Assembly: GCF_041052385.1 (NCBI RefSeq)
Contig: NZ_CP163439.1
Location: forward strand, 8,793,001 to 8,857,000
Direction: 5' to 3'
DNA: 64,000 bases
DNA from: Streptomyces sp. R28
GTDB lineage: Bacteria > Actinomycetota > Actinomycetes > Streptomycetales > Streptomycetaceae
Translations under genes and position numbers: made by a program
Shown here: positions 24,307-32,377 of the stretch, piece after piece
Numbering within the stretch: the stretch's first letter is position 1
Layout of the letters: each line of letters begins with the position of its first letter
The notes under the pieces: generated by a model
Databases searched by the model: none
What the model saw: the letters and a program-made list of their open reading frames with translations, nothing else
What the model was told of the DNA's origin: nothing

Positions 24307-25212
24307 TTACTCCGTTTCGGTCGGTTCTTCGAGGGCGGCGAGCAGGGCGGCCATGTGCGCGTCGGTGCGGGTCATGCCGGCCTGCGGCACGGGGGTGCCG
24401 CCGGGCAGGGCGTAGAGGTTCGGACGCTGGGGTGTGGGGCTGTGCTCGCGGGCGATCCAAGCCCGCCAGTCGTCAGCCCAGGCTGCGGAGGGGCGAGCGC
24501 TCCAGGCGCCACGGTGGTGGCGCCACTTCGCGTCTGCGGCCTGCAGGCCGTGCTCGCCGAGGCGGGCGAGATGCCCCTGCTGCTGGGCCCAGGACAGGCT
24601 CGCGTCGTCGACCCGCCAGTCCCCGGCCAAGCTGAGGTCGGCAGTACCACTGCTGCTGTACTTACGGTTCACCTTCGGTTCACTACGGTTCTGGGGGTCA
24701 GAATCAGACCCGGGCAGGGGTCCGGATCTGACCCGGGGAGGGGTCGGATTCTGACGAGCAGGGTCGGGATCCGACCCGGTCAGATTCTGGCGACGGGGGT
24801 CGGATTCCGACCCGGTCTTGGGCCAGATGCCGTGCTTGCGCAGTCGCTCGACGTCCAGCTCGGGCACCGGATCGGACTCGGCCAGGGGCTCGACGTACGC
24901 CTCGGGGTCGTCCTCCCGCGCCGCCGCGACCTTGGCCAGCCACGCAGCGGCGCGCGGGAGCCGGTAGACCGTGCTGTGCTGCGGGCCGTCGAGGTCGTCG
25001 AGCACCTCCAGTTCGCCGGCCTCGGCCAGCGCGACCAAGGCGCCGCGAACAGCGTTGCGGCTGGCGTTCGTACGCTTCATCAGCGAAGAGAGGGACGCCC
25101 AGGCGAGACACTGCTCGTCGGGGATCCGGTCGGCGATGGAGAGCATCACCAGCCGGGCGTTGCCCCTGCTCGCACTGTTCTCCCAGACCCACTCGCGGGC
25201 GTCTTTGCTCAT
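24307..25212 (-). CDS. Winged-helix replication-type protein
   Basis: A 301-residue protein. Residues 1-95 form a winged helix of the replication-initiator type (NARLVMLSIADRIPDEQCLA, then LMKRTNASRNAVRGALVALA and STVYRLP). The middle (about 130-185) is a low-complexity linker of repeated SDPxRQN-like units, encoded by iteron-like DNA. The C-terminal part (WRVDDASLSWAQQQGHLARL, then WRAWIARE) is helical, as in DnaD/phage O-like proteins. It is the first gene of the mobilization operon. Initiators with internal binding sites are known in Streptomyces plasmids, so this is the candidate Rep, but no direct family match is claimed. Confidence 0.6.
   Translation of the reverse strand: MSKDAREWVWENSASRGNARLVMLSIADRIPDEQCLAWASLSSLMKRTNASRNAVRGALVALAEAGELEVLDDLDGPQHSTVYRLPRAAAWLAKVAAAREDDPEAYVEPLAESDPVPELDVERLRKHGIWPKTGSESDPRRQNLTGSDPDPARQNPTPPRVRSGPLPGSDSDPQNRSEPKVNRKYSSSGTADLSLAGDWRVDDASLSWAQQQGHLARLGEHGLQAADAKWRHHRGAWSARPSAAWADDWRAWIAREHSPTPQRPNLYALPGGTPVPQAGMTRTDAHMAALLAALEEPTETE
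24696..24815. repeat. Six iteron-like repeats inside the rep-type gene
   Basis: Imperfect 18-bp units near consensus GGTCGGATTCCGACCCGG start at 24696, 24719, 24742, 24762, 24778 and 24798. Most are themselves dyads. They are a candidate replication origin or binding array for the encoded protein. Confidence 0.6.
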
Positions 25213-25494
25213 CGGTTGGCGGCTCCTAGGTCAGGGGGCAGGTGCGGACCGTCCGCTTCGGGGGTTCGGGATGGCTGAGGCGTGGAGTTCCCGGCGAGGC
25301 CCGCGCGGGCGTGCACAAGGACTCCTTGGCGCCACTGCTGTGGCAATCCGATCGCTGGGCCCTGGAAACAGCGTTCCGGGCGCCTGGACAAGACAGCCAC
25401 ATCAATGCCGCACAGTCCAGCATTCTGCCGAGAAAGCAAACAGCTCATGGCGAACACACCTGCGCGGCACCTCCAAAACAGTAAGTGCTGATCC

Positions 25495-25511
25495 CCGGTT
25501 GCCGAAATCAG
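25495..25511. promoter_or_regulatory. Operator copy 1 (half-degenerate)
   Basis: CCGGTT-GCCGA-AATCAG, preceded by GATC. It shares GATCCCCGGTTnnCGAAA with copies 2 and 3 but has a degraded right arm. Confidence 0.5.
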
Positions 25512-25701
25512 TGGCTCGTCAGGTAGAGCCAGAAGGATCACGTCGGGAAACCGTTGACCCTCGCCGCAGTGCAAGCTACAACACAACACCCCATGCCAGA
25601 GCGCCCTATCGGGTAAGCGTGGTCAAGGCTCACCGGACACCCAGAATGCAACCCAGAAGTGCCGCGCGGCCGTGCGCCGGGCGGAATATAGACGACGATC
25701 C

Positions 25702-25718
25702 CCGGTTACCGAAACCGG
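25702..25718. promoter_or_regulatory. Operator copy 2, upstream of XRE gene
   Basis: CCGGTT-ACCGA-AACCGG, a perfect 6-bp dyad with 5-bp spacer, 24 bp before the XRE start. Confidence 0.6.
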
Positions 25719-25742
25719 TGAATGGAAGCTACAACTGGAGTC

Positions 25743-25991
25743 ATGGCAGCACCCTCAATGGAAAACGGGCCCGCAGGGACACAGCCGGCCTGCACCATCG
25801 AAATCCTCCGCACCGAACGCGGCTTGTCACAGCGCCAGTTCGCCAACCGCGTGATCGTGCGCGGCCACCCGATGTCCCACACCATGCTGCCCTGCATCGG
25901 GCGCGACCAGCACCGATGCCGCATCGACGGCCTCGTCGTGATCGCCGAGGCTCTGCACATCCATGCCTCGCTGCTCCCCGCTCACCCTTGA
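25743..25991 (+). CDS. Small XRE-type helix-turn-helix regulator
   Basis: An 82-residue protein. Its centre, TIEILRTERGLSQRQFANRV and then DGLVVIAEALHIHASLL, fits an XRE-type DNA-binding domain, although the recognition part is unusual (IVRGHPMSHTMLPCIGRDQH). The ATG at 25743 follows GGAG closely. It is encoded ahead of the excisionase and integrase genes, and matching operators lie before it and before xis, so it is the likely repressor of excision and of its own gene. Confidence 0.65.
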   Translation: MAAPSMENGPAGTQPACTIEILRTERGLSQRQFANRVIVRGHPMSHTMLPCIGRDQHRCRIDGLVVIAEALHIHASLLPAHP

Positions 25992-26033
25992 GCCGAACCG
26001 CCCGTACCCGTTGCGGTGCATAACACGGGATCC

Positions 26034-26050
26034 CCGGTTAGCGAAACCGG
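26034..26050. promoter_or_regulatory. Operator copy 3, upstream of xis
   Basis: CCGGTT-AGCGA-AACCGG, within a longer dyad ATCCCCGGTT/AACCGGGGAT (26030-26054), about 55 bp before the xis start. Confidence 0.6.
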
Positions 26051-26105
26051 GGATTCTCCACACCATTGATGGTGTTCCCGCCAACCACACCCACGGAGGT
26101 CAGCT

Positions 26106-26429
26106 GTGCCTGCAAGTCCGCTTTCTGCTCAGTGCCCGAGCTCCACTCCAGCCCCGGACAAGGCCCCTGAAGTGCGCCAGGCGTTCCTGAGCGTGAAACA
26201 AGCTGCCCAGTACCTCGGTCTGTCCCCGCACACTCTCTATGTCTGGCGACATCGCCGAAACGGTCCGCCCAGTTTCCGGATGGGGCCGCGTGGCCGCGTC
26301 ACGTACCGGCTTGAAGCCCTCGACGCCTGGATTCGCGAGCAGGAGCAAGCCGACTCGCGCTCCAACACAGCCCTGAGCCCATTGGACGCGGCACCGCAGA
26401 GCCGCTCGGACTACGTCACGAGCGCCTGA
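26106..26429 (+). CDS. xis: Excisionase-type helix-turn-helix protein
   Basis: A 107-residue protein with the AlpA/excisionase winged-helix motif FLSVKQAAQYLGLSPHTLYV followed by WRHRRNGPPSFRMGPRGRVT and LEALDAWIREQE. Such proteins bend attachment-site DNA and steer the integrase toward excision. It is followed by the integrase gene after 47 bases, the usual order in actinobacterial integrative elements. The low-complexity first 25 residues may not all be translated; the GTG at 26106 has AGGTCAG upstream. Confidence 0.8.
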   Translation: MPASPLSAQCPSSTPAPDKAPEVRQAFLSVKQAAQYLGLSPHTLYVWRHRRNGPPSFRMGPRGRVTYRLEALDAWIREQEQADSRSNTALSPLDAAPQSRSDYVTSA

Positions 26430-26476
26430 CTCCCGGCTGACTCCCGCCCCACGCACCCTCCCGCTGAAGGAAGTGT

Positions 26477-27712
26477 TTGGCCGGCTATATAGAAGACCGC
26501 TGGATCAAGAAGAAGAAAGACCCCGTCACCGGCAAGCGGGAACGTACTGCCCGCTACGGCAAGGGTTCCCGGTACCGAGTCGCCGGTATCCCAGGTGTCC
26601 GGGACAAGTCGTTCGACACGCTCGAAGACGCCAAGGCGTGGCTGCGCAGGGCCGGCACCGACAGTGAACGAGGCGAGTTCGTCGACCCCCGCGACGGCTC
26701 CATCACGCTGGACGACTACGTGACACGCTTCTGGCAGACGGGAGTTCGCGGAGCGCCCGGCACGATCAAGCGCATCGACGAACGCGTCCGTCTCCACATC
26801 CGGCCTCAGCTGGGCACCGTCGCCCTGCGGGACATCAGTCCGGCGGTGCTGCGCGGCTACATCGCTGCACTGGAGAACGAGTGCTCGCCGCGTTACGCCC
26901 GGCAGATCCTCACCTCGCTCTCGAACATCTTCGAGACCGCTATCGACGACAAGCGGCTGGCACGCAACCCAATGCGAGCCAAATCCGTGCGCTGGCCGAA
27001 GGTGCCGGAGGACCAGCGGGAAGCCTGGCCGCTGGAGACCGCGCAGCGCGTGCGGGATGCGATTAACGCGCGCTACCGCATTGCGGTCGTGGTCGCGTTG
27101 GGCTGCGGTCTGCGGCAGGGCGAAGTGTTCGGTCTGTCCCCGGAGGACGTCGACTTCGCTCGCGGAGTACTGCGCATCCGCCGGCAGGTGCAACTCCTCC
27201 ACGGTCGCTTGTACTTCACCTTGCCGAAGGGCGGCAAGACGCGCGTCGTCGACATGCCTCCGACGGTCGCAGCGGCCCTGGCCCAGTACTTCATGGAGTA
27301 CCCCGCAGTCGAGGTCGAGCTGCCGTGGGGCGGCCCTGACCCCGACCTGGAGACGAAGAAGTTCCCGCTCGTCGTCACCACGACGTACGGGAACGCCATT
27401 CGCGCGAACATCTTCAACGTCGAGGTATGGAAGCCGGCCCTGGCCGCCGCCGGTGTCATCCCCGTGCGGAAGAAGGACGAGCGGTGGAAGGCATCCCGCA
27501 AGGACGGCTTCCACGTGCTCCGACACACGTACGCCTCGGTCATCCTCGAAGCGGGCGAGTCCGTCGTTACTTTGGCCCGCTGGCTCGGCCATTCGAGCCC
27601 GACCATTACCTTGGATTACTACGCGCACTTCATGCCCGAGGCGGGCGGCAAGGGGCGCGGGGCCATCGACGCCCTGCTCGGCCAGACTGCCGCCGTCGCC
27701 ACGGCCGCGTAG
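26477..27712 (+). CDS. int: Tyrosine recombinase/integrase
   Basis: A 411-residue integrase from a TTG at 26477 with GAAGGAAG just upstream. The N-terminal arm-binding region has IEDRWIKKKKDPVTGK; the SAM-like core binding domain is about 75-165; the catalytic domain follows. Catalytic residues are the Arg in ALGCGLRQGEVFGL, the HVLRH box in GFHVLRHTYASV, His in LARWLGHSSPTIT and nucleophile Tyr in LDYYAHFM. It inserts and excises the element at an attachment site, most probably immediately downstream. A strong terminator follows. Confidence 0.93.
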   Translation: MAGYIEDRWIKKKKDPVTGKRERTARYGKGSRYRVAGIPGVRDKSFDTLEDAKAWLRRAGTDSERGEFVDPRDGSITLDDYVTRFWQTGVRGAPGTIKRIDERVRLHIRPQLGTVALRDISPAVLRGYIAALENECSPRYARQILTSLSNIFETAIDDKRLARNPMRAKSVRWPKVPEDQREAWPLETAQRVRDAINARYRIAVVVALGCGLRQGEVFGLSPEDVDFARGVLRIRRQVQLLHGRLYFTLPKGGKTRVVDMPPTVAAALAQYFMEYPAVEVELPWGGPDPDLETKKFPLVVTTTYGNAIRANIFNVEVWKPALAAAGVIPVRKKDERWKASRKDGFHVLRHTYASVILEAGESVVTLARWLGHSSPTITLDYYAHFMPEAGGKGRGAIDALLGQTAAVATAA

Positions 27713-27734
27713 AGGGCCACCCTCCAACAACCCA

Positions 27735-27777
27735 CGAGACGGATGGGCGCAGCACCTCGCTGTGCCCATCCGTCTCG
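27735..27777. terminator. Integrase terminator hairpin
   Basis: CGAGACGGATGGGC (27735-27748) pairs with GCCCATCCGTCTCG (27764-27777). Confidence 0.8.
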
Positions 27778-28001
27778 GCGTTTCAGCCCGGAAGACTCAC
27801 TACCTTCCGTGATCGTCGGCGCTCCCAGACGCCACCACAGCGTCGACGCCCTCGCACGCCAACGTCCACGATCGCAGGAGGCCGCCCCGAACGGAGCGCG
27901 GCTCATTCTCCCCAGATTCTCCCCAGCGGCCCCAAGCGCGTCGGCCGCGTCTGCGATCGGAGCTGCCCACGCTCAGGACACCAGCTCTCCAGGGCGATTA
28001 C
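27778..28001. other. Candidate attachment region between integrase and corA
   Basis: No gene is seen. ATTCTCCCCAG occurs twice in tandem at 27905-27926, which could be integrase arm sites. No tRNA 3' end is visible, and no direct repeat with the other side of the element was found by eye. Confidence 0.35.
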
Positions 28002-29162
28002 TCAGAGCCAATCCCGCCGTTTGAAGATGATGTACAAACTGGTGCAAACAACACCCATCAGGGCGATCGCGAAGGGGTAACCGAGCACCCAGTGCAACTC
28101 CGGCATGTGCTTGAAGTTCATCCCGTAGATCGTCCCGACCAACGTCGGAGCAAACAAAATGGCCGCCCACGACGAGATCTTCTTGATCTCCTCGTTCTGC
28201 TCGAACCCCGCCTCCGCCAACGCCCGCATCTCCGCGTTCTGTTGTTGCGTGACCAGCGTCGCGTTCACCGTGAGGATTTCGGTGAGGGCCTGGCGGAAGC
28301 CGTCGACGCGTTCGCTGGTGTGGGTGACGTGGTCGGCGACGTCGCGGAGGTAGCGCTGTAGTTCCTCGTCCGTGCCGTACTTGGAGAAGCCGGCCATCAG
28401 GCCGTGCAGCATGCCGACCAGGGGGCGGGTGGCGCGCTGGAACTCGACCATTTCGCGGGAGAGTTCGTAGATACGGCGGGAGACCTCGGGGTCGCCGCGG
28501 AAGACCTCGGTCTCGATCTCGTCGATGTCGTTCTGGACGCCCACCACCACCGGCTCATAGCCGTCGACCACCGCGTCCAGTATCGCGTAGAGCACCGCCT
28601 CCGGGCCGAGTTTGAGCAGCTCCGGCGTCTCCTCCATGCGCCGGCGCACCGCCGAGAGGTCGGGGGCCGCGCCATGGCGGACCGTGATCACGAAGTCGGG
28701 GCCGACGAACACGTGCAGTTCGCCGAAGGCGACCTCCTCGGGCGCGTCCAGGTAGCGGGCGGCGCGCAGAACCACGAAGAGCGTGTCGCCGTAGCGCTCC
28801 AGTTTGGGCCGCTGGTGCGCCTCCATCGCGTCCTCGACCGCGAGCGGGTGCAGGTCGAACTCCGCGGCCAGGGAGAGGAGTTCGGATTCCGTGGGACGCG
28901 CCAGGCCGATCCATGCGATCCCGGACGGCTGGTCGCGCAGTTCGCGGAAGGTCTCGGCGAGCGTGGCGGGCGAGGAGACCCGGACGCCGTCCTGGTACAG
29001 CGCCGCCTCCACGACGCTCGCCACCTCGGTGGTGTCAGGAGCCGCGGGGTGCGCCGGGGGTGCCGGCCGCTGTGGTTTCGGTGGCTGCGGTGGAGTCACG
29101 GCTCGGCGCCAGACGGACTTCATGGGGTTCTTCGAGGCGGGGCGTGCGCGTCGCTCGGACAT
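28002..29162 (-). CDS. corA: CorA-family magnesium/cobalt transporter
   Basis: A 386-residue membrane channel. The long acidic and helical N-terminal cytoplasmic part (from SGIAWIGLARPTESELLSLA) leads into two C-terminal transmembrane helices: the pore helix ends in the invariant GMN motif (IYGMNFKHMPE) and the last helix ends in positively charged FKRRDWL. CorA proteins are homopentamers admitting Mg2+ and Co2+. The N-terminal 40 residues are Pro-rich and may be extra; ATG at codon 15 is a possible start. It marks the return to chromosomal backbone after the integrative element. Confidence 0.92.
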   Translation of the reverse strand: MSERRARPASKNPMKSVWRRAVTPPQPPKPQRPAPPAHPAAPDTTEVASVVEAALYQDGVRVSSPATLAETFRELRDQPSGIAWIGLARPTESELLSLAAEFDLHPLAVEDAMEAHQRPKLERYGDTLFVVLRAARYLDAPEEVAFGELHVFVGPDFVITVRHGAAPDLSAVRRRMEETPELLKLGPEAVLYAILDAVVDGYEPVVVGVQNDIDEIETEVFRGDPEVSRRIYELSREMVEFQRATRPLVGMLHGLMAGFSKYGTDEELQRYLRDVADHVTHTSERVDGFRQALTEILTVNATLVTQQQNAEMRALAEAGFEQNEEIKKISSWAAILFAPTLVGTIYGMNFKHMPELHWVLGYPFAIALMGVVCTSLYIIFKRRDWL

Positions 29163-29265
29163 CGCGGCTGCCTCCCGGCGGGGACGACGAGTGCGTGTGC
29201 GTGATCACGGAGCAGGATATACGGGGCGAACAGCGTGGGTGGGGAGAGTCGATCCGGGACTCCGT

Positions 29266-29298
29266 GAGAGTTGCGGACCGAAGGTGTCCGCAACTCTC
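29266..29298. promoter_or_regulatory. 33-bp inverted repeat before the AlkZ-like gene
   Basis: GAGAGTTGCGGAC (29266-29278) and GTCCGCAACTCTC (29286-29298) are perfect arms around CGAAGGT. The repeat ends 15 bases before the ATG, so it could block translation as a hairpin or bind a regulator. Confidence 0.55.
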
Positions 29299-29313
29299 GC
29301 TAGCGTGCTGAGC

Positions 29314-30495
29314 ATGACGAAGCGGACCACGACCCAGCGGAGCACCACCACGCGGAGCACCACCACGCCGACCGCCGCCAAGCGCCGCACGAAACCGGCG
29401 ACGGTCGAGGCGGGCCCCGTGCTCAGCGCCCGCGCCCTCAACCGCGCCACCCTGGACCGGCAGCTGCTGCTGCGCCGCTCGCCGCTGTCCGCGACGGCGG
29501 CCGTGGAGCACCTGGTCGGCCTGCAGGCCCAGGAGGTCAAGCCGCCGTACTACGCGCTGGCCGCCCGCCTCGACGGCTTCACGCCCGAGGAGCTGTCCGG
29601 ACTGCTGGCCGACCGTGCGGCCGTACGTATCGTCACCATGCGCTCGACCATCCACCTGCACACCGCCGACGACAGTCTCACCCTGCGTCCGCTGGTGCAG
29701 CCCGCCCGGGACCGCGAGATCAACTACTTCCGCAAGGGCCTCGTCGACGTCGACCTGGACCGCCTCGCCGTACTCGCCCGCGAACTCGTCGAGGCCGAGC
29801 CTCGCACCATGAAACAGCTGCGCGAGGCCCTCAGCGCCGAGTGGCCGGACGCCGATCCGCAGTCCCTCGCCGTCGCCGCCCGCTGCACCCTGCCCCTCGT
29901 CCAGGTCACCCCGCGCGGACTGTGGGGGCGTAGCGCGCAGGTCTCCCTCACCACCGCCGAGCACTGGCTGGGCCGCCCCGCCGAGCCGGCCGCCTCCCCG
30001 GACGGCACGGTCCTGCGCTACCTGGCCGCCTTCGGGCCGGCCTCCGTGAAGGACATGCAGACCTGGTCCGGTCTGACCCGGATGCGTCCCGCCTTCGAAC
30101 GGCTCCGCCCCCGGCTGGTCACCTTCCGGGACGAAAGCGGCGTCGAGCTCTTCGACCTCCCCGACGCCCCGCGCCCGGACCCGGACACCCCGGCGCCGCC
30201 CCGGTTCCTGCCCGAGTTCGACAACCTCCTGCTCTCGCACGCCGACCGCACCCGGGTGATTCCGCCCGCCAACCGCGGCCGCACCTGGCAGGCGAACACG
30301 GTCTACTGCCCCCTTCTCGTCGACGGCTTCCTCGCGGGCGTGTGGCGGATCCTCGGCGACGCCCTCGTCATCGAGGAGTTCACCGAGCTCACCAAGGCCC
30401 AGTGCACGGAGGTGACCGAGGAGGGGGAGCGGATGCTGAGGGTGATGCATCCGCAGGCGTCGTACGACATCCGTTTCGGGACCGTCATCCCCTGA
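29314..30495 (+). CDS. Winged-helix protein of HTH_42 (AlkZ-like) superfamily
   Basis: A 393-residue protein starting at ATG 29314 with a Thr/Arg-rich leader of about 45 residues. The core begins LNRATLDRQLLLRRS and contains HLVGLQAQEVKPPYYALAAR; the QAQ matches the QxQ catalytic-type motif described for AlkZ-family DNA glycosylases. Family members of this length and domain order (three winged-helix units and a beta barrel) include interstrand-crosslink glycosylases in antibiotic producers, but many have no known role. Whether this one repairs DNA is an inference. No self-resistance cluster is nearby. Confidence 0.75.
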   Translation: MTKRTTTQRSTTTRSTTTPTAAKRRTKPATVEAGPVLSARALNRATLDRQLLLRRSPLSATAAVEHLVGLQAQEVKPPYYALAARLDGFTPEELSGLLADRAAVRIVTMRSTIHLHTADDSLTLRPLVQPARDREINYFRKGLVDVDLDRLAVLARELVEAEPRTMKQLREALSAEWPDADPQSLAVAARCTLPLVQVTPRGLWGRSAQVSLTTAEHWLGRPAEPAASPDGTVLRYLAAFGPASVKDMQTWSGLTRMRPAFERLRPRLVTFRDESGVELFDLPDAPRPDPDTPAPPRFLPEFDNLLLSHADRTRVIPPANRGRTWQANTVYCPLLVDGFLAGVWRILGDALVIEEFTELTKAQCTEVTEEGERMLRVMHPQASYDIRFGTVIP

Positions 30496-30501
30496 CGGGT
30501 G

Positions 30502-31149
30502 TCACTCCGCCCGCCCCGTCACCGCGACCGTCACCCCGAGCCCGATCATCGTGCAGCCGCCCGCTCCGCCTATCAGCGACAGCCGGCGCTCGGAGCGGGC
30601 GAACCAGGTACGGGCCGCCGACGCGGTCAGGCCCCAGAGGGTGTCCGTGATCATGCCGATGGAGATCGGGACCAGGCCCAACAGCAGCATCTGCAGCGGG
30701 ACATGGCCCGCCGAGTGATCCACGAACTGGGGGAGTACGGCGGCGAAGAACACCACGCCCTTCGGGTTGGTGACACCGACGAGGACGCCGTCGAGGACGG
30801 TTCGCAGATCGCCGCGCTTCGGTGCGGCCGGGGTCGCTCTGATCGCCGCCGCCTTCAGCTCCCCCCGGTGCCGGTACGCCTGCACGCCCAGGTATACCAG
30901 ATAGGCCGCGCCCGCCAGCTTCACCGTCATGTAGAGGGCCACCGAGCGTTCGACCAGTGAGCCGATCCCGATGGCGACCGCCACCACCAGCAGATACGAG
31001 CCGAAGACATTGCCGATCGCCGTGGCCACGGCGGTACGCCGGCCGTGGGCCAGCGCACGGCCGATGACGAACAGCACGCTCGGCCCCGGAATCACGATCA
31101 CCAGCAGCGACACCGCCGCGAAGGCCAGGAAACGATCTGTGGACACCAT
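30502..31149 (-). CDS. LysE/RhtB-family amino-acid exporter
   Basis: A 215-residue membrane protein with about six hydrophobic segments. The N-terminus FAAVSLLVIVIPGPSVLFVI holds the family PGP motif, and GVTNPKGVVFFAAVLPQF is the second conserved loop. LysE-type proteins export basic or neutral amino acids. The ATG at 31149 has GGAGGTGA at ideal distance; longer starts upstream are not needed. It is convergent with the AlkZ-like gene, with only six bases between stops. Confidence 0.88.
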   Translation of the reverse strand: MVSTDRFLAFAAVSLLVIVIPGPSVLFVIGRALAHGRRTAVATAIGNVFGSYLLVVAVAIGIGSLVERSVALYMTVKLAGAAYLVYLGVQAYRHRGELKAAAIRATPAAPKRGDLRTVLDGVLVGVTNPKGVVFFAAVLPQFVDHSAGHVPLQMLLLGLVPISIGMITDTLWGLTASAARTWFARSERRLSLIGGAGGCTMIGLGVTVAVTGRAE

Positions 31150-31207
31150 GCCCGTCACCTCCATCCGCAGCCCATTGAAACAGGCCCCTGTGACAACGGA
31201 CATGGAT

Positions 31208-31250
31208 AGGGGGCGTTGCGGGCCGCTCGTGGAGGCCCGCAACGCCCCCT
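31208..31250. terminator. Terminator hairpin after the trypsin gene
   Basis: A 17-bp arm (31208-31224, AGGGGGCGTTGCGGGCC) pairs perfectly with 31234-31250 around a 9-base loop. Confidence 0.75.
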
Positions 31251-31300
31251 GGTCTTGCACCTGAGGTGTGCTCAGGAGACCTTCTGGGTGCTGTTCCCGG

Positions 31301-32089
31301 TTACGACTGGACCTGTTCGGTCACCTCGTCCGAGAAGGTGGTCAGCCGGGTGTAGACACCCGGGTAACCGGCCTGGGCGCAGCCTTCGCCCCAGGAAGTT
31401 ATCCCTGCCAGGACGCCCCCGATGAGCAGGGGACCGCCGCTGTCGCCCTGGCAGGTGTCAGTGCCGCCGGAGGTGTATCCGGCGCAGACCATGTCGGACG
31501 CGATGAAGTCCGAACTGTAGGAGCTCGCGCAGCTGGAGTTGGCGACGATCGGCACGGTCGCCGTCCGCAGCTGGTTGGAGGAGCTGCCGTTCGAGGAGGT
31601 GGTGCCCCAGCCGAGGATGCGGGCGGTGGTGCCGGCCGCGTACACGCCGGTGTCCGAGGAGTCGACGTACGAGGCCGTCGTGTACGGCATCGAGGTCGAC
31701 AGGGTCAGCACGGCCACGTCGTTGCCGTCGGTGGCGTCCGTGTAGTCCGGGTGGACCCAGATGTTGCTGACCCGGCTGACTGTGCCGTTCGTGCCGTTGA
31801 GGTAGGTGCGGCCGCCGACGACCCGGACGCTGCTCGTCGTCTCGCCGACCATGCAGTGGGCGGCGGTGACCACCTTGGTCGCGGAGACGAGCGTGCCACC
31901 GCAGAACTGGTTCTGCGAGGCGTCCGTGATCTGCATGACGAACGGGTACGCGGTCGTCGTGGTCGTCGTACCGCCCACGATGCGCGTCGACGCGGCCTCA
32001 GCGGTGGGGGCGCTGAGCAGTGCGGCCGCGGCGGCGGCAGCGGTCGCCGCGACGGCGGCGGTCTTTCTGGCACGGGTGAGCCCGAACAT
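31301..32089 (-). CDS. Secreted trypsin-like serine protease
   Basis: A 262-residue S1 protease. A signal peptide with an Ala-rich core ends near AEA (residue 32), and a short propeptide ends at R36 before IVGG, the classical activation site. The triad is H77 (TAAHC), D123 (NDVAVL) and S216 (GDSGGP). D210, six before the serine, lines the specificity pocket and predicts cleavage after Arg/Lys. Six cysteines fit three disulfides. GAGGAGA precedes the ATG. Streptomyces trypsins act in late growth in protein use or mycelial turnover. Confidence 0.93.
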   Translation of the reverse strand: MFGLTRARKTAAVAATAAAAAAALLSAPTAEAASTRIVGGTTTTTTAYPFVMQITDASQNQFCGGTLVSATKVVTAAHCMVGETTSSVRVVGGRTYLNGTNGTVSRVSNIWVHPDYTDATDGNDVAVLTLSTSMPYTTASYVDSSDTGVYAAGTTARILGWGTTSSNGSSSNQLRTATVPIVANSSCASSYSSDFIASDMVCAGYTSGGTDTCQGDSGGPLLIGGVLAGITSWGEGCAQAGYPGVYTRLTTFSDEVTEQVQS

Positions 32090-32308
32090 GAGTCTCCTCA
32101 TTGGGTGTTGCCGGTGGGGGGTCGCGCGGGTGTGGGGGGTTCTGCACGGGGGCCGCGGGACCGACCCCCGTGTGCCCGAGCGAGCGGCACACCCACAAGG
32201 TAGGTCCCGCAAGTTCCCCTTCCCAATGAGGGAACCCCCTAAGGGAGTTGGGCAGGGAAAACCCTCGGTCGTGTCCGGCTAAACCTGTGCGGACCGACAA
32301 GGACGGGT

Positions 32309-32377
32309 GAACTCACGTCGCAGGGCACCCCGAACTCACGGCGCATGGCGCCCCGAACTCACTTCGCGCGGCGCCCC
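32309..32377. repeat. Three tandem 23-bp repeats at the end of the LuxR/ATPase gene
   Basis: Units starting GAACTCAC lie at 32309-32331, 32332-32354 and 32355-32377. The third covers the stop codon and last residues of the gene; the other two lie just beyond it. Confidence 0.65.

Larger units (their letters stand above)
25213..25742. other. Intergenic region between the divergent mobilization and regulator/integration genes
   Basis: No convincing gene is seen. The region holds promoters for both directions and two of three copies of a CCGGTT-type operator. Frames of 60-130 codons here lack ribosome sites and family patterns. Confidence 0.5.

Noticed and set aside
24696..24815. Possible CRISPR-like array
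   Set aside because: Units are imperfect, spacing varies (16-23 bp), there are no unique spacers of typical length, and the region is inside a coding frame. Iterons fit better.
25209..25589. A 126-codon minus-strand frame in the regulatory region
   Set aside because: No ribosome site or recognisable pattern, and it overlaps an operator; treated as non-coding.
27778..28001. tRNA-derived attachment site
   Set aside because: No cloverleaf or tRNA 3' end could be recognised, so no att site is called.
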